From Alkalicoccus saliphilus (lineage in GTDB: Bacteria; Bacillota; Bacilli; Bacillales; Salisediminibacteriaceae): a DNA stretch of 64,000 bases. The DNA lies in assembly GCF_003044065.1 (NCBI RefSeq), contig NZ_PZJJ01000011.1, positions 1 through 64,000 on the forward strand. Direction: 5' to 3'. The position numbers and the translations under genes were made by a program. Below the pieces are notes generated by a model. That model ran no database searches. It saw nothing but the letters and a program-made list of their open reading frames with translations, and was not told the DNA's origin. Shown piece by piece: positions 25,333-34,148 of this stretch (the stretch's first letter is position 1; every line of letters begins with the position of its first letter).

Positions 25333-26025
25333 TTATGCTTCCTTTACCGTCCGTCTTTCCACACGGTTTTCCTGTTCCGCTTCAATCATCCGATTTACGT
25401 ATATACCCGGAGTGTGAATGTGGTGGGGATCAAGTGTGCCGGCTTCGACGAGATGCTCCACTTCTGCGATAGTTGTTCTGCCTGCCGCAGCTATCATAGG
25501 ATTGAAATTCTGGGCGGTTTTTCGATAAATCAGGTTGCCGTAAGTGTCTCCGGTATGTGCACGTACAATACTTACGTCTCCAGTGATAGCCTGTTCCAGA
25601 ACGTATTCCCTGCCGTCGAATTTACGCACTTCTTTTCCTTCGGCAATTTTAGTCCCGACGCCTGCCGGTGTGTAAAAAGCCGGTATTCCGGCTCCGCCTG
25701 CACGGAGGCGTTCTGCAAGTGTTCCCTGAGGAACAAGTTCCACTTCCAGTTCGCCGTTGATCACCTGTCTTTCAAATTCCTTGTTTTCTCCTACGTAGGA
25801 TGCGTAAATTTTGTCTATCTGTTTTTTTTCGAGAAGCAGGCCGAGACCCCAGTCATCGACTCCACAGTTATTGGACACGATTGTTAAATGCTTCGTTCCT
25901 TTTCGTACAAGAGCCTGAATTACATTTTCGGGAATGCCGCAAAGTCCGAAGCCCCCTACTAATATAGTCGCTCCATCTTCGATACCTTCAATAATTTCAT
26001 CCGGTGAGGAAAAGATCTGTTTCAT
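25333..26025 (-). CDS. scoA: 3-oxoacid CoA-transferase subunit A
   Basis: This is the alpha subunit, 230 residues. It starts MKQIFSSPDEIIEGIEDGATILVGGF and has the glycine-rich GGFGLCGIP CoA-binding loop and later GAGIPAFYTPAGVGT. A GTG at 26037 is also in frame but overlaps the GGAGGTGG ribosome site, so ATG 26025 is chosen. With scoB it forms the heterotetrameric transferase. It lies 18 bases after the carboxyltransferase gene. Confidence 0.88.
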   Translation of the reverse strand: MKQIFSSPDEIIEGIEDGATILVGGFGLCGIPENVIQALVRKGTKHLTIVSNNCGVDDWGLGLLLEKKQIDKIYASYVGENKEFERQVINGELEVELVPQGTLAERLRAGGAGIPAFYTPAGVGTKIAEGKEVRKFDGREYVLEQAITGDVSIVRAHTGDTYGNLIYRKTAQNFNPMIAAAGRTTIAEVEHLVEAGTLDPHHIHTPGIYVNRMIEAEQENRVERRTVKEA

Positions 26026-26043
26026 AATGTGTTCCACCTCCGA

Positions 26044-27567
26044 TTAAACTGGATATACCGCGTGTTTTCTTTTCGAGAATATAACTTCTTTGTTTTCATA
26101 TAGATCGTACCGGTCGACAAGAGCAGTCCTCAGCCTGTCTGCCGGGATTACATCATCCACAATCATTTCAGAAGCCAGCCGGTAAATGTCGATGTTCTCC
26201 TGGTACTCTTTTCTTTTTTCAGCAATAAAAGCCGGACGGTCAGCTTCCGGAAGCTCTGCAATTTTGTTAGCATAAACAGCGTTTACAGCCGCTTCGGGTC
26301 CCATAACGGCAATCTGTGCCGACGGAAGCGCAATACAGCTGTCCGGTTCGAACGCAGGTCCGCCCATTGCATAAAGGCCGGCTCCATAAGCTTTACGAAC
26401 AATGACAGAGATTTTTGGCACAGTGGCTGACGACATTGCGGCTACCATTTTTGCTCCGTGGCGGATGATACCGGCCCGTTCCACCTTTGTGCCGATCATA
26501 AAGCCGGGTACGTCGACAAGGAACAATATAGGAATTTCAAATGCGTCGCAGAGCGTAATAAAACGTGCCGCTTTATCTGCTGAATCATGGAAAAGCACTC
26601 CGCCTTTTTGTTTCGGCTGATTAGCAATAATTCCGATATTACGGCCGTCCAGCCGGGCAAATCCGGTAATCAGCTCTTTTGCAAAAAGTTCTTTTATTTC
26701 GAAAAAGGATTCCTTATCAACGATCCCTTCGATAAATTTAAGCATATCAAAAGGCATGTTCTGATTTTCCGGAATCAGGTTTTCCAGGTCCACTTCAAGC
26801 GGCGGCATGGATTCCTGCTTCCGGTGCGCTGCTTCAAAATGATCAGGCATATACGTAAAGTAAGCTCTTGCTTTTTCAAGCGCCTCCGTTTCATCTTTTA
26901 CAAGTACATCCCCGCACCCTGATACGGAGCAGTGCATACGGGCTCCTCCCATTTCTTCCAGGCTTACTTTTTCTCCAATTACCATTTCCGCCATTCGTGG
27001 AGAACCGAGGTACATCGAAGCATTTCCTTCCACCATAAATACAACATCACAAAAAGACGGTATATAGGCTCCACCGGCCGCTGATGGTCCGAAAAGGAGA
27101 CAGACCTGCGGTACCATTCCCGAAAGCTTCACCTGATTATGAAAAATACGTCCTGCTCCGCGCCTTCCAGGGAACATTTCCACCTGATCCGTAATTCTTG
27201 CACCGGCACTGTCAACCAGGTAAAACATTGGTGCCTTCAGCTTTGCTGCGGTTTCCTGAATCCGGACGATTTTTTCCACCGTTTTTGCTCCCCAGGAGCC
27301 TGCCTTAACAGTCGAATCGTTAGCCATAACGCATACAGTTCTCCCATGAACTTTTCCAATAGCTGTAATTACCCCGTCGGCTGGAAGACCTGTTGATTCT
27401 GCATTGGCAAATTTACCGTCTTCCGTCCATTCACCGTTATCGAATAAAAGACGGAGCCTTTCCCGGACAAACATTTTTCCTTTCTGGGCGTTAGCTTCGT
27501 GATATTTTTTAAGCCCGCCGTGCTCGATTTCCTGTATTCGTTCTTCCCATGATTTATCCAGTTTCAT
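26044..27567 (-). CDS. yngE: Acyl-CoA carboxylase carboxyltransferase (methylcrotonyl-CoA type)
   Basis: This is the biotin-dependent carboxyltransferase subunit, 507 residues, with both crotonase-like halves (GRRGAGRIFHNQ and GPSAAGGAYIPS in the first, DVPGFMIGTKVE and YGAGLYAMGG in the second). In this operon it should carboxylate 3-methylcrotonyl-CoA using the biotin carrier and carboxylase encoded upstream. Propionyl-CoA carboxylase is the close alternative. TTG 27570 and ATG 27567 are both possible starts after AGGTG. Confidence 0.87.
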   Translation of the reverse strand: MKLDKSWEERIQEIEHGGLKKYHEANAQKGKMFVRERLRLLFDNGEWTEDGKFANAESTGLPADGVITAIGKVHGRTVCVMANDSTVKAGSWGAKTVEKIVRIQETAAKLKAPMFYLVDSAGARITDQVEMFPGRRGAGRIFHNQVKLSGMVPQVCLLFGPSAAGGAYIPSFCDVVFMVEGNASMYLGSPRMAEMVIGEKVSLEEMGGARMHCSVSGCGDVLVKDETEALEKARAYFTYMPDHFEAAHRKQESMPPLEVDLENLIPENQNMPFDMLKFIEGIVDKESFFEIKELFAKELITGFARLDGRNIGIIANQPKQKGGVLFHDSADKAARFITLCDAFEIPILFLVDVPGFMIGTKVERAGIIRHGAKMVAAMSSATVPKISVIVRKAYGAGLYAMGGPAFEPDSCIALPSAQIAVMGPEAAVNAVYANKIAELPEADRPAFIAEKRKEYQENIDIYRLASEMIVDDVIPADRLRTALVDRYDLYENKEVIFSKRKHAVYPV

Positions 27568-27588
27568 CAATTTCTGAGCACCTGCCTT

Positions 27589-28359
27589 TTATTTCCCGCG
27601 GAATACGGGTTTTCTTTTTTCTTTAAATGCCTTCAGACCTTCCATTCGATCTTCAGTATAAATCGTTTTTTCATACTGCTTCTGTTCAATTTCCAGCCCT
27701 TTTTCCAGTGAACACTGAAGCCCTTCATTTATGGCTGCTTTGGCAAATTTATTGGCAAGAGGAGCCCTGGCCCCTGCTGTCTCTGCGAGTATCCTGCTTT
27801 CGGATTCAAGTTCGGCAGCAGGAACCGCTTTAAGGAGAAGTCCTGACTCCACAGCTTCCTGCGCTGTATATTTTTTCCCGGTCAGAATCATTTCCTTGGC
27901 TTTCTGCTCACCGATCAGCCTCGGAAGTCTCTGCGTTCCTCCTGCTCCGGGAATAATTCCGAGCCCGGTTTCCGTCAGGGCAAACGCAGCTTTATCCTGA
28001 CCGATCCTGAAATCGCAGGCGAGTGCCAGCTCCAGCCCGCCCCCAAGAGCTGCTCCGTTCAGTGAGGCTATAACCGGCTGCGGCATCTGATAGATGGTTT
28101 CTACAAAAGAACGTATTCCCTGCACTGCCCGCCAGACTTCCTCCGGTTTCATTTCAGCCCGTTCTTTTAAGTCTGCTCCTGCACAAAAAACTTTTTCCCC
28201 ACTTCCAGTCAAAATGACAGAACGGATTTCAGGGTTTTTCTTCCACTCATTAAGTATTTCTGCCGCTTCTTCGACGAGTTGACGTGACAGAGCATTGGCA
28301 GCTTCCGGCCGGTCCAGAGTCAGTACTGCTGTTCCTTCGCTTATATCGGTGCGTATCAT
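27589..28359 (-). CDS. yngF: Enoyl-CoA hydratase (methylglutaconyl-CoA hydratase type)
   Basis: This crotonase-fold hydratase has 256 residues. The oxyanion-hole segments are CAGADLKE (about 59-66) and LGGGLELALACDFRI (about 105-119). The glutamate-bearing loop ETGLGIIPGAGGTQRLPR follows. Context suggests hydration of 3-methylglutaconyl-CoA to HMG-CoA. The start ATGA overlaps the HMG-CoA lyase stop by 4 bases, so the two are coupled. Confidence 0.86.
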   Translation of the reverse strand: MIRTDISEGTAVLTLDRPEAANALSRQLVEEAAEILNEWKKNPEIRSVILTGSGEKVFCAGADLKERAEMKPEEVWRAVQGIRSFVETIYQMPQPVIASLNGAALGGGLELALACDFRIGQDKAAFALTETGLGIIPGAGGTQRLPRLIGEQKAKEMILTGKKYTAQEAVESGLLLKAVPAAELESESRILAETAGARAPLANKFAKAAINEGLQCSLEKGLEIEQKQYEKTIYTEDRMEGLKAFKEKRKPVFRGK

Positions 28360-29267
28360 GCTCCATCCCCCTCCTCATCTGTCAGGCGCAGCTGATAACT
28401 CGGGAGGTCTGTGCCGATGTGCGGCGCAATAAACTGTGCAGCCTCCACTAATTTTTTCAAATCCACGCCTGTTTCGATACCGAGAGACTGCATCAAATAC
28501 TGCACGTCTTCGGTGGCCACGTTCCCTGTAGCCCCCTGCGCATACGGACAGCCCCCCAGTCCACCGGCTGCTCCATCAAAAATTTGTATGTTTTCTTCCA
28601 GTCCCGCAACGATATTGGCAAGCGCAAGTCCTCTCGTATTGTGAAGATGGAGAGCCATCCTCCCGGTAGGAATAGTAACTTTCAGCTGCCTGACAATTTG
28701 TTTTACCTGTTTAGGGTTGGCAACACCGATCGTATCCCCGAGAGATAATTCGTCTATACCCATCTCGAGGAGTTCATGACTGATTTTTTCTATCTGGCTG
28801 ACGGGGACCCGCCCTTCATATGGACACCCGAACACTGTAGACAAATATCCTCTTGCCGTTTTTCCCTGTTCTTTGGCTGTCCTGACTACTTCTTTTAAAA
28901 CAGGAAGTGTTTCTTCTATAGATTTATTGACGTTTCGGCGATTATGCGTGTCGCTCGCTGAAATGAAAATCCCCACTTCGTCCACGTCCGCTCTTAACGC
29001 TCTTTCCAGTCCACGGGCATTCGGAACGAGCGCCGCGTAAGTGACTCCCTGCTTCCTTTTTAAGTAGCGGAAAACATCGTCTGCGTCCGCAAGCGCCGGA
29101 ATCCATTTCGGTGAAACAAACGATGTGACTTCAATATATTTCAGCCCTGCATCCACCAGTTTATCGATCCATGCAATCTTTTTTTCAGTTGAAACAATGG
29201 AAGATTCATTTTGAAGGCCGTCCCGTGGACCAACCTCCTTAAGTATGACGTTACTCGGCATACTCAC
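28356..29267 (-). CDS. yngG: Hydroxymethylglutaryl-CoA lyase
   Basis: This TIM-barrel lyase cleaves HMG-CoA to acetyl-CoA and acetoacetate. It has 303 residues. VGPRDGLQNE starts the barrel (metal-binding Asp and catalytic Arg), MALHLHNTRGLALAN holds the metal histidines, and GGLGGCPYAQGATGN the catalytic cysteine. GTG 29267 is preferred because GGAGGG lies about seven bases before it. ATG six bases later is the alternative. This enzyme is diagnostic for leucine breakdown. Confidence 0.92.
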   Translation of the reverse strand: MSMPSNVILKEVGPRDGLQNESSIVSTEKKIAWIDKLVDAGLKYIEVTSFVSPKWIPALADADDVFRYLKRKQGVTYAALVPNARGLERALRADVDEVGIFISASDTHNRRNVNKSIEETLPVLKEVVRTAKEQGKTARGYLSTVFGCPYEGRVPVSQIEKISHELLEMGIDELSLGDTIGVANPKQVKQIVRQLKVTIPTGRMALHLHNTRGLALANIVAGLEENIQIFDGAAGGLGGCPYAQGATGNVATEDVQYLMQSLGIETGVDLKKLVEAAQFIAPHIGTDLPSYQLRLTDEEGDGA

Positions 29268-29279
29268 AGCGCCCCCTCC

Positions 29280-29495
29280 TTAATCTTCAAGCTTCACGAT
29301 TACTTCTTCCTCATTCACGAAGCTTCCTTCCTCGACGAGAATTTCAGCAACTTTTCCTTCTGTCTCCGCCGCAATTGGAATTTCCATCTTCATTGATTCA
29401 AGAATGACTACTTCATCTCCCGGAGTTACCTGATCTCCTACCTTCACATTAATTTTCCATACATTTCCTGCCATCGTCGTCATGATCTTTGCCAT
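29280..29495 (-). CDS. yngHB: Biotin carboxyl carrier protein (single domain)
   Basis: This 71-residue biotinyl domain has the attachment lysine in ESMKMEI (about residues 33-39). The MAKIMTTMAGNVW start and GSFVNEEEVIVKLED end cover a complete beta-barrel. It carries carboxyl groups between the biotin carboxylase just upstream and the carboxyltransferase downstream. AAGGAGG precedes the ATG, and 12 bases separate its ribosome-side end from the previous gene. Confidence 0.93.
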   Translation of the reverse strand: MAKIMTTMAGNVWKINVKVGDQVTPGDEVVILESMKMEIPIAAETEGKVAEILVEEGSFVNEEEVIVKLED

Positions 29496-29507
29496 TGTAG
29501 TTCCTCC

Positions 29508-30842
29508 TTATTGAGTCTGCATTAAAAAGTGCGTTGTTACTTCTCCCTTTTGAAAACGCTGGTCTTTTAATATGTCGATCAGCATAGGGATGTTTGTTTT
29601 AATACCTTCTACTTCTGCCCGTTCAAGTACGTCTGCCAGCTTTGTGATTACGCTGTGGCGGTCTTCACCACTGCAGATAATTTTTCCAATCATCGGATCA
29701 TAGTAGGGTGTCACTGTATCCCCTTCATCGAAGCCGACATCGTAACGGATTCCTTCTTCCTCCGGAAATTTCCACTTTGTAATTTTCCCCGGAGATGGGA
29801 AAAAAGTCTTCGGGTCCTCTGCATAAATACGTACCTCAAGTGAGTAGGCTGCCCTGTCTTTTTTTAATGGAAGCTCTTCAAGCCGTTCCCCCATGGCAAT
29901 ACGAATCTGCCATTCCACAAGATCTATTCCTGAAGTTTCTTCCGTAACCGGGTGCTCTACCTGAAGACGTGTATTCATCTCGAGAAAATAAACGCTTTCA
30001 TCTTTATCCACAAGAAATTCAACGGTTCCTGCATTTGTGTAGTTAAGTGCTCCTGCTGCTGTTTCAGCGGCAGTGCGGAGTACTTTTTCTCCTTCTGCTG
30101 AGAAGTTTGGCGGTGGTGCTTCCTCAATTACTTTCTGGTGACGTCTCTGTATTGAACAGTCCCGCGTGCCGATTACATTGATACCGCCGGAATAATCTCC
30201 TGCCACCTGAGCTTCAATATGCCTTGCCCCTTCCACGTACTTTTCGAGAAATAAGGAGGCAGAACCAAAAAATGTTTCTGCTTTTTTAATAACGGAAGCT
30301 ACGGCTTTATGGAGCTCTTCTTCATTCTCCACTTTCTGCATTCCGATTCCGCCGCCTCCCGCTGCAGCTTTCACCATAAGAGGATACCCAATTGATCTTC
30401 CTGCTTTTACTGCTTCGGTTTCATCAGCTGTAGCTAATACTGCTCCGGGTACGACGGGAACACCGGCTTTTTCCATTACCTGGCGGGCTTCTATCTTATC
30501 CCCCATTTTCTCGATAATATTTTCTTCGGGACCGATAAAGATAATTCCTTCTTCTTTCACTTTAGCAGCAAATTCTGCATTTTCAGAAAGGAGGCCGTAA
30601 CCCGGATGAATGGCATCCACGCCGTAATCTTTCGCCGCCTGCAGCACATTGTCCATGTTTAAATAACTTTCTTTAACCCTGGAACCCCCGATAAAAACAG
30701 CCTCGTCTGCCATACGAACGTGCATGCTTTTTTCATCAGCTTCGGAGTATACAGCAGTACTTGTAATACCCATTTTTCTGCACGTGCGGATGATTCGGCA
30801 GGCAATTTCCCCACGGTTTGCGATTAACAGTTTTTTAATCAT
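29508..30842 (-). CDS. yngH: Biotin carboxylase subunit
   Basis: This ATP-grasp biotin carboxylase has 444 residues from ATG 30842, which follows AAAGGAG. It begins MIKKLLIANRGEIACRIIRTC. The glycine-rich ATP loop AAAGGGGIGM, KYVEGARHIEAQV, the RDCSIQRRHQKVIEE active-site stretch, and EMNTRLQVEHPVTE follow in order. The open frame reaches 30941, but that extension overlaps the acyl-CoA dehydrogenase gene and lacks a ribosome site. Within this operon it feeds the methylcrotonyl-CoA carboxylase. Confidence 0.93.
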   Translation of the reverse strand: MIKKLLIANRGEIACRIIRTCRKMGITSTAVYSEADEKSMHVRMADEAVFIGGSRVKESYLNMDNVLQAAKDYGVDAIHPGYGLLSENAEFAAKVKEEGIIFIGPEENIIEKMGDKIEARQVMEKAGVPVVPGAVLATADETEAVKAGRSIGYPLMVKAAAGGGGIGMQKVENEEELHKAVASVIKKAETFFGSASLFLEKYVEGARHIEAQVAGDYSGGINVIGTRDCSIQRRHQKVIEEAPPPNFSAEGEKVLRTAAETAAGALNYTNAGTVEFLVDKDESVYFLEMNTRLQVEHPVTEETSGIDLVEWQIRIAMGERLEELPLKKDRAAYSLEVRIYAEDPKTFFPSPGKITKWKFPEEEGIRYDVGFDEGDTVTPYYDPMIGKIICSGEDRHSVITKLADVLERAEVEGIKTNIPMLIDILKDQRFQKGEVTTHFLMQTQ

Positions 30843-30855
30843 AGTATCCGCTCCT

Positions 30856-32007
30856 TTACTGTCTCGGACAGCCGATTTCTCTTGCAATAACAAGACGCTG
30901 AATTTCCGATGTACCTTCCCCGATTTCCATGAGCTTGGCATCCCTTAAATAACGTTCGATTTTATACTCTCTCATGTAGCCGTATCCGCCGTGAATCTGA
31001 AGGGACTGATTACAGGCTCTTGTTGCTGCTTCAGAGGCAAAAAGCTTAGCCATAGCTGCTTCTTTTTTAAACGGTTTTTTATTATCTTTCAGCCAGGCAG
31101 CTTTAGCTATCATGTTTCTTGCCAGTTCCAGCTCCATGGCAACATCCGCCAGCTTAAACTGTATAGCCTGGAAACTGCCGATATGCTGGCCAAACTGTTT
31201 TCTTTCATTACTGTACTTTAGCGCATCTTCATATGCTGCACGTCCGATACCGAGCGCAAGCGAGGCTATCGATATTCTTCCTCCATCCAGTGTGTAAAGA
31301 AACTGGTTGAATCCCTTTTCCGGATCTCCAAGAATATTTTCTTCCGGAACTTCCACGTCTTCCAGAACCAGCTCCGTCGTGTTGGATCCTTTAACGCCCA
31401 TCTTCTCGTATTCTGCGCGGATCGTCAGTCCCTTTGCATCAGTCGGAACAATAAATGCAGATATTTTCTTTTTACCTCTGTCATCTTCACCGGTTACAGC
31501 TGTGACCGTTACCGTGCGTGCGTAGGAAGCATTCGTAATCCAGCACTTCTCCCCATTGATAACGTAGCGGTCTCCCCGCTTCTCTGCTTTCGTTCTTGTA
31601 CCGCCGGCGTCAGACCCGGCATTAGGCTCTGTCAGCCCGAAAGAAGCAAGACTCTCCCCTGAAGCAAGCGGGACGAGATGTTCCTGACGCTGTTCTTCCG
31701 TGCCAAAGTGATAAATAGGAGAGGATCCAAGAGAAACAGCTGCCGCGTAGCTCAATCCGGTACTTCCGCATACTCTGCCTATCTCCTCCACCGCAAGAAT
31801 ATAGGAGAGCGTGTCTCCTCCGGAACCTCCGTATTCTTCCGGAAAAGGAATCCCCATAAGTCCAAGCTCTCCCATTTTCTTGAAAACTTCTTCCGGAAAC
31901 CGCTCCTCTTTGTCAATATCGTCCGCCTTAGGTGCAATTTCTTTTTCAGCAAAATCACGCACCATCTCCTGGATCATACGCTGTTCTTTTGTTAATGAAA
32001 AATCCAT
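30856..32007 (-). CDS. yngJ: Acyl-CoA dehydrogenase (isovaleryl-CoA type by context)
   Basis: This FAD-dependent dehydrogenase has 383 residues from ATG 32007, after GAGAGGAG. It begins MDFSLTKEQRMIQEMVRDF. Motifs FGLTEPNAGSDAGGTRT and CWITNA (FAD binding) are followed near the end by the catalytic glutamate of IGEGTSEIQ, the position used by short- and medium-chain enzymes and not the one used by human isovaleryl-CoA dehydrogenase. The substrate call therefore rests on operon context. It is the first gene of the operon, with promoter and operator upstream. Confidence 0.88.
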   Translation of the reverse strand: MDFSLTKEQRMIQEMVRDFAEKEIAPKADDIDKEERFPEEVFKKMGELGLMGIPFPEEYGGSGGDTLSYILAVEEIGRVCGSTGLSYAAAVSLGSSPIYHFGTEEQRQEHLVPLASGESLASFGLTEPNAGSDAGGTRTKAEKRGDRYVINGEKCWITNASYARTVTVTAVTGEDDRGKKKISAFIVPTDAKGLTIRAEYEKMGVKGSNTTELVLEDVEVPEENILGDPEKGFNQFLYTLDGGRISIASLALGIGRAAYEDALKYSNERKQFGQHIGSFQAIQFKLADVAMELELARNMIAKAAWLKDNKKPFKKEAAMAKLFASEAATRACNQSLQIHGGYGYMREYKIERYLRDAKLMEIGEGTSEIQRLVIAREIGCPRQ

Positions 32008-32071
32008 TATACATCTTCTCCTCTCTTTTATGTAAGGGCTTACAAAACAAAGCAAGAAAAACGGCGGACTG

Positions 32072-32089
32072 ACTGAGCAATCGTTCAGT
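32072..32089. promoter_or_regulatory. TetR-type palindromic operator of the leucine-degradation operon
   Basis: An imperfect 18-base palindrome, ACTGAGCAATCGTTCAGT, has 5-bp outer arms ACTGA/TCAGT and internal symmetry. It lies just downstream of the -10 box, over the expected transcript start region. The layout fits repression by a TetR-family acyl-CoA-responsive regulator. No such regulator is encoded in the window. Confidence 0.55.
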
Positions 32090-32106
32090 TTACCGCTGTT
32101 AACATG

Positions 32107-32135
32107 ATTATAAAAGAAACTTCTGGTAATGTAAA
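32107..32135 (-). promoter_or_regulatory. SigA promoter of the leucine-degradation operon
   Basis: On the minus strand TTTACA (32135-32130) and TATAAT (32112-32107) are spaced exactly 17 bases. About 100 bases separate the -10 from the first start codon. Confidence 0.75.
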
Positions 32136-32157
32136 TAAAGTTTTCCATTACCAGAAG
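32120..32157 (-). terminator. Terminator of the CcdA-like gene, overlapping the operon promoter
   Basis: Perfect 12-bp arms CTTCTGGTAATG (32120-32131) and CATTACCAGAAG (32146-32157) are followed on the minus strand by TTTCTTTTAT. The hairpin contains the upstream gene's stop codon and the -35 of the next operon. Confidence 0.72.
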
Positions 32158-32873
32158 ATAAGTATGTCTATCAGTCCTGCTGCTATGAGGATGATTCCGG
32201 CAGCCTTCTGCACTATTTCCCCGGCTTTTCTGCTTTTTTTAACGGCACTGCCCCCCAGTTCCAAATACCAGATGACAAAAATAACAAAGAGAAGCGGCAG
32301 AGAAGTTCCGACGGCAAAAACTGACGGCATGATAAACCCGGACCCTGCACTGACAGCAGCCGGCATCAGAAGAACGAAGAATAAAAGAAACATGGTCGGA
32401 CAAAAACCGAGCGAAAAACTGAATCCGAGCAGAAAAGCACCCCAGGCCCCCTTTTTTTCCGGAAGCCGTTTTCTCCAGAAAGGCACAAAAAATTTCAGGG
32501 AAAACAATCCGAGAAGATACAAGCCTATAAAGATAAGGAGCGGCCCAAGCAGCAATCTGAACGGCTCAAAAAAAATAGGCAGCTGCCGCTGGAATTCCCG
32601 CCCGAGCAGTACGACAAGAAGTCCAAGGGCGGAAAAAGCTGTAACTTTGCCAGTTATAAAAAAGAAAACTTCTTTCCAGGCAGCTTTTTTATTCAAAGAA
32701 CTTGATCCATACAGCGTCATCGCGCTTACATTCCCAGACAGCTGACAAGGAGCAAGTGCCCCGACAGCTCCGAGAAGAAACGCAAACAAAAGAGGAAGTG
32801 ACTCCATTTGATTTGCCGCATTCATAATAGGTTCTCTAATTACCTGCATCCAGGCGTCCACAGTTTCAAACAT
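32148..32873 (-). CDS. CcdA/DsbD-like (UreH-domain, SafE-type) membrane protein
   Basis: This membrane protein has 241 residues and about six hydrophobic segments (roughly 28-46, 70-90, 105-127, 145-170, 175-205, 218-240). Paired cysteine motifs APCQLSGN (about 41-48) and GFCPTMF (about 155-161) resemble CcdA/DsbD transmembrane thiol-disulfide carriers. Databases often label such proteins sulfite exporter TauE/SafE. A role in reductant transfer across the membrane is plausible but unproven. AAGAAGG precedes ATG 32873. Monocistronic. Confidence 0.7.
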   Translation of the reverse strand: MFETVDAWMQVIREPIMNAANQMESLPLLFAFLLGAVGALAPCQLSGNVSAMTLYGSSSLNKKAAWKEVFFFITGKVTAFSALGLLVVLLGREFQRQLPIFFEPFRLLLGPLLIFIGLYLLGLFSLKFFVPFWRKRLPEKKGAWGAFLLGFSFSLGFCPTMFLLFFVLLMPAAVSAGSGFIMPSVFAVGTSLPLLFVIFVIWYLELGGSAVKKSRKAGEIVQKAAGIILIAAGLIDILIFW

Positions 32874-33254
32874 TGTATAACCTTCTTTTTGATTTTTGAT
32901 TTTTCCATGCTACACTGATTTAATATCTGCCTTTTGCAGTGACCAGTGGCATTTCTGAAAGTACACAGGATTTTTCACACCGCATTAAGCGAGCTCTGCT
33001 TCTTATGAAGAAGCCAGGCTGTAGACAAAGTATTTTTGCGTATATAGATATACGCTGCCCTGCTTACGCCTTCCGGGACGATTTCCGGGCGGGCTGGGCA
33101 AGTGAAAGAGCTCATCCAAAGACTGAAATAACTATTCTGCACCGATCATTTAATCAACAAACCTGCTTCTTATAAAGGAACAAGTATGCTTTATTTACCA
33201 TCCGGCTCCGTTTAATCTGCCGTTATAATATCATCTTACAGGAGGATTCTAAAA
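32874..33254. other. Gap with repeat fragment D
   Basis: No supported gene lies in these 381 bases. Its middle (33015-33110) is a fragment of dispersed repeat family 1. The last 60 bases lead to the ACAGGAGG ribosome site of the oxidoreductase. Confidence 0.5.
33015..33110 (-). repeat. Dispersed repeat, family 1, fragment D (inverted)
   Basis: On the minus strand it reads ...CAGCCCGCCCGGAAATCGTCC...GGCGTAAGCAGGGCAGCG and ends AAAATACTTTGTCTACAGCC. These are the core and right end of copies A-C, with decay. Confidence 0.65.
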
Positions 33255-33893
33255 ATGAAAATCACGATGTTTGGAGCTACAGGAAGAACGGGAAGCAGAG
33301 CTGCTGCTTGTTTACTGCAGGAAGGATACGAGATAACCGCTCTCGTACGCACTCCTGAAAAACTTCCCCCGTCACTAGCGGAACATCCCCACTTCCATGT
33401 GGTACAGGGAGAAGTCCGGAGTGAAAATGATCTCGCCAAGGTATTTGATGAACATACCTCCCTCGTTTACAGCGCACTCTCGACCGATAAATCAGATACA
33501 TTAAGTGCAGCTGTTCCTCTTATTATCCATCAGATGAAGCATTATAATATCAGGCGCATTGTTACGATTGGAACGGCTGGAATTCTCCGGGCACGCTCGA
33601 ACCCTGACATTTTTCGTTTTCAATCCGGAGAATCCAAAAGAAAAATGACCAGGGCAGCGGAAGAGCATGCATCAGTTTTTAAATCCCTGAAGGATTCCGG
33701 GCTCGATTGGACAATATTTTGTCCCACTTACCTGCCTGAAGGGGACGCCTCAGATAATATTCTTTGGGAAGTAGATTTTCTTCCTTCCGGAGGATCCCGC
33801 ATTTCCACTGGAAGTACCGCTTTATTTACGTGCCGCCATCTGTGGGAAAAACAGTTTTTCGGGAAGAGAGTCGGACTCGCAGAATCCGATTGA
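33255..33893 (+). CDS. NAD(P)-binding oxidoreductase (NmrA/atypical SDR)
   Basis: This 212-residue Rossmann-fold protein has the nucleotide loop GATGRTGS (residues about 8-15), a second strand ending LVRTPEK, and VTIGTAGI in place of a typical SDR serine-tyrosine-lysine triad. It belongs to atypical short-chain dehydrogenases that may act as redox sensors or reductases. ACAGGAGG precedes ATG 33255. Terminated at 33940; no operon partner. The reaction is unknown. Confidence 0.78.
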   Translation: MKITMFGATGRTGSRAAACLLQEGYEITALVRTPEKLPPSLAEHPHFHVVQGEVRSENDLAKVFDEHTSLVYSALSTDKSDTLSAAVPLIIHQMKHYNIRRIVTIGTAGILRARSNPDIFRFQSGESKRKMTRAAEEHASVFKSLKDSGLDWTIFCPTYLPEGDASDNILWEVDFLPSGGSRISTGSTALFTCRHLWEKQFFGKRVGLAESD

Positions 33894-33939
33894 TAAAAAT
33901 GCCAATACAACATGGTGGTGGCTCCACTTGTGCTATTCT

Positions 33940-33977
33940 GGCTGTTTCTATGCCCCTTTTGAGACAGCCTCTTTTTT
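33940..33977 (+). terminator. Terminator after the oxidoreductase
   Basis: The 9-bp stem GGCTGTTTC/GAGACAGCC has one mismatch (33940-33948, 33961-33969) and is followed by TCTTTTTTAT. Confidence 0.72.
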
Positions 33978-34148
33978 ATGAAAAAAAGTCCTTTATGGTA
34001 GGGGCAGGGTGTTTTTTTTATGTGATTTTTTTATCCTATGACGAACGTTCTTACATGAGGGAATTTTATGTATAACTTAGATTTTCACACCACTAACCTT
34101 TATTATTTAAAGCAGTTACATAATAATCACATCATTGAGGTGCCGTAG

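Noticed and set aside
32104-32745. 213-residue frame antisense to the CcdA-like gene
   Set aside because: It is a shadow of a convincing membrane protein gene with a good ribosome site on the opposite strand.
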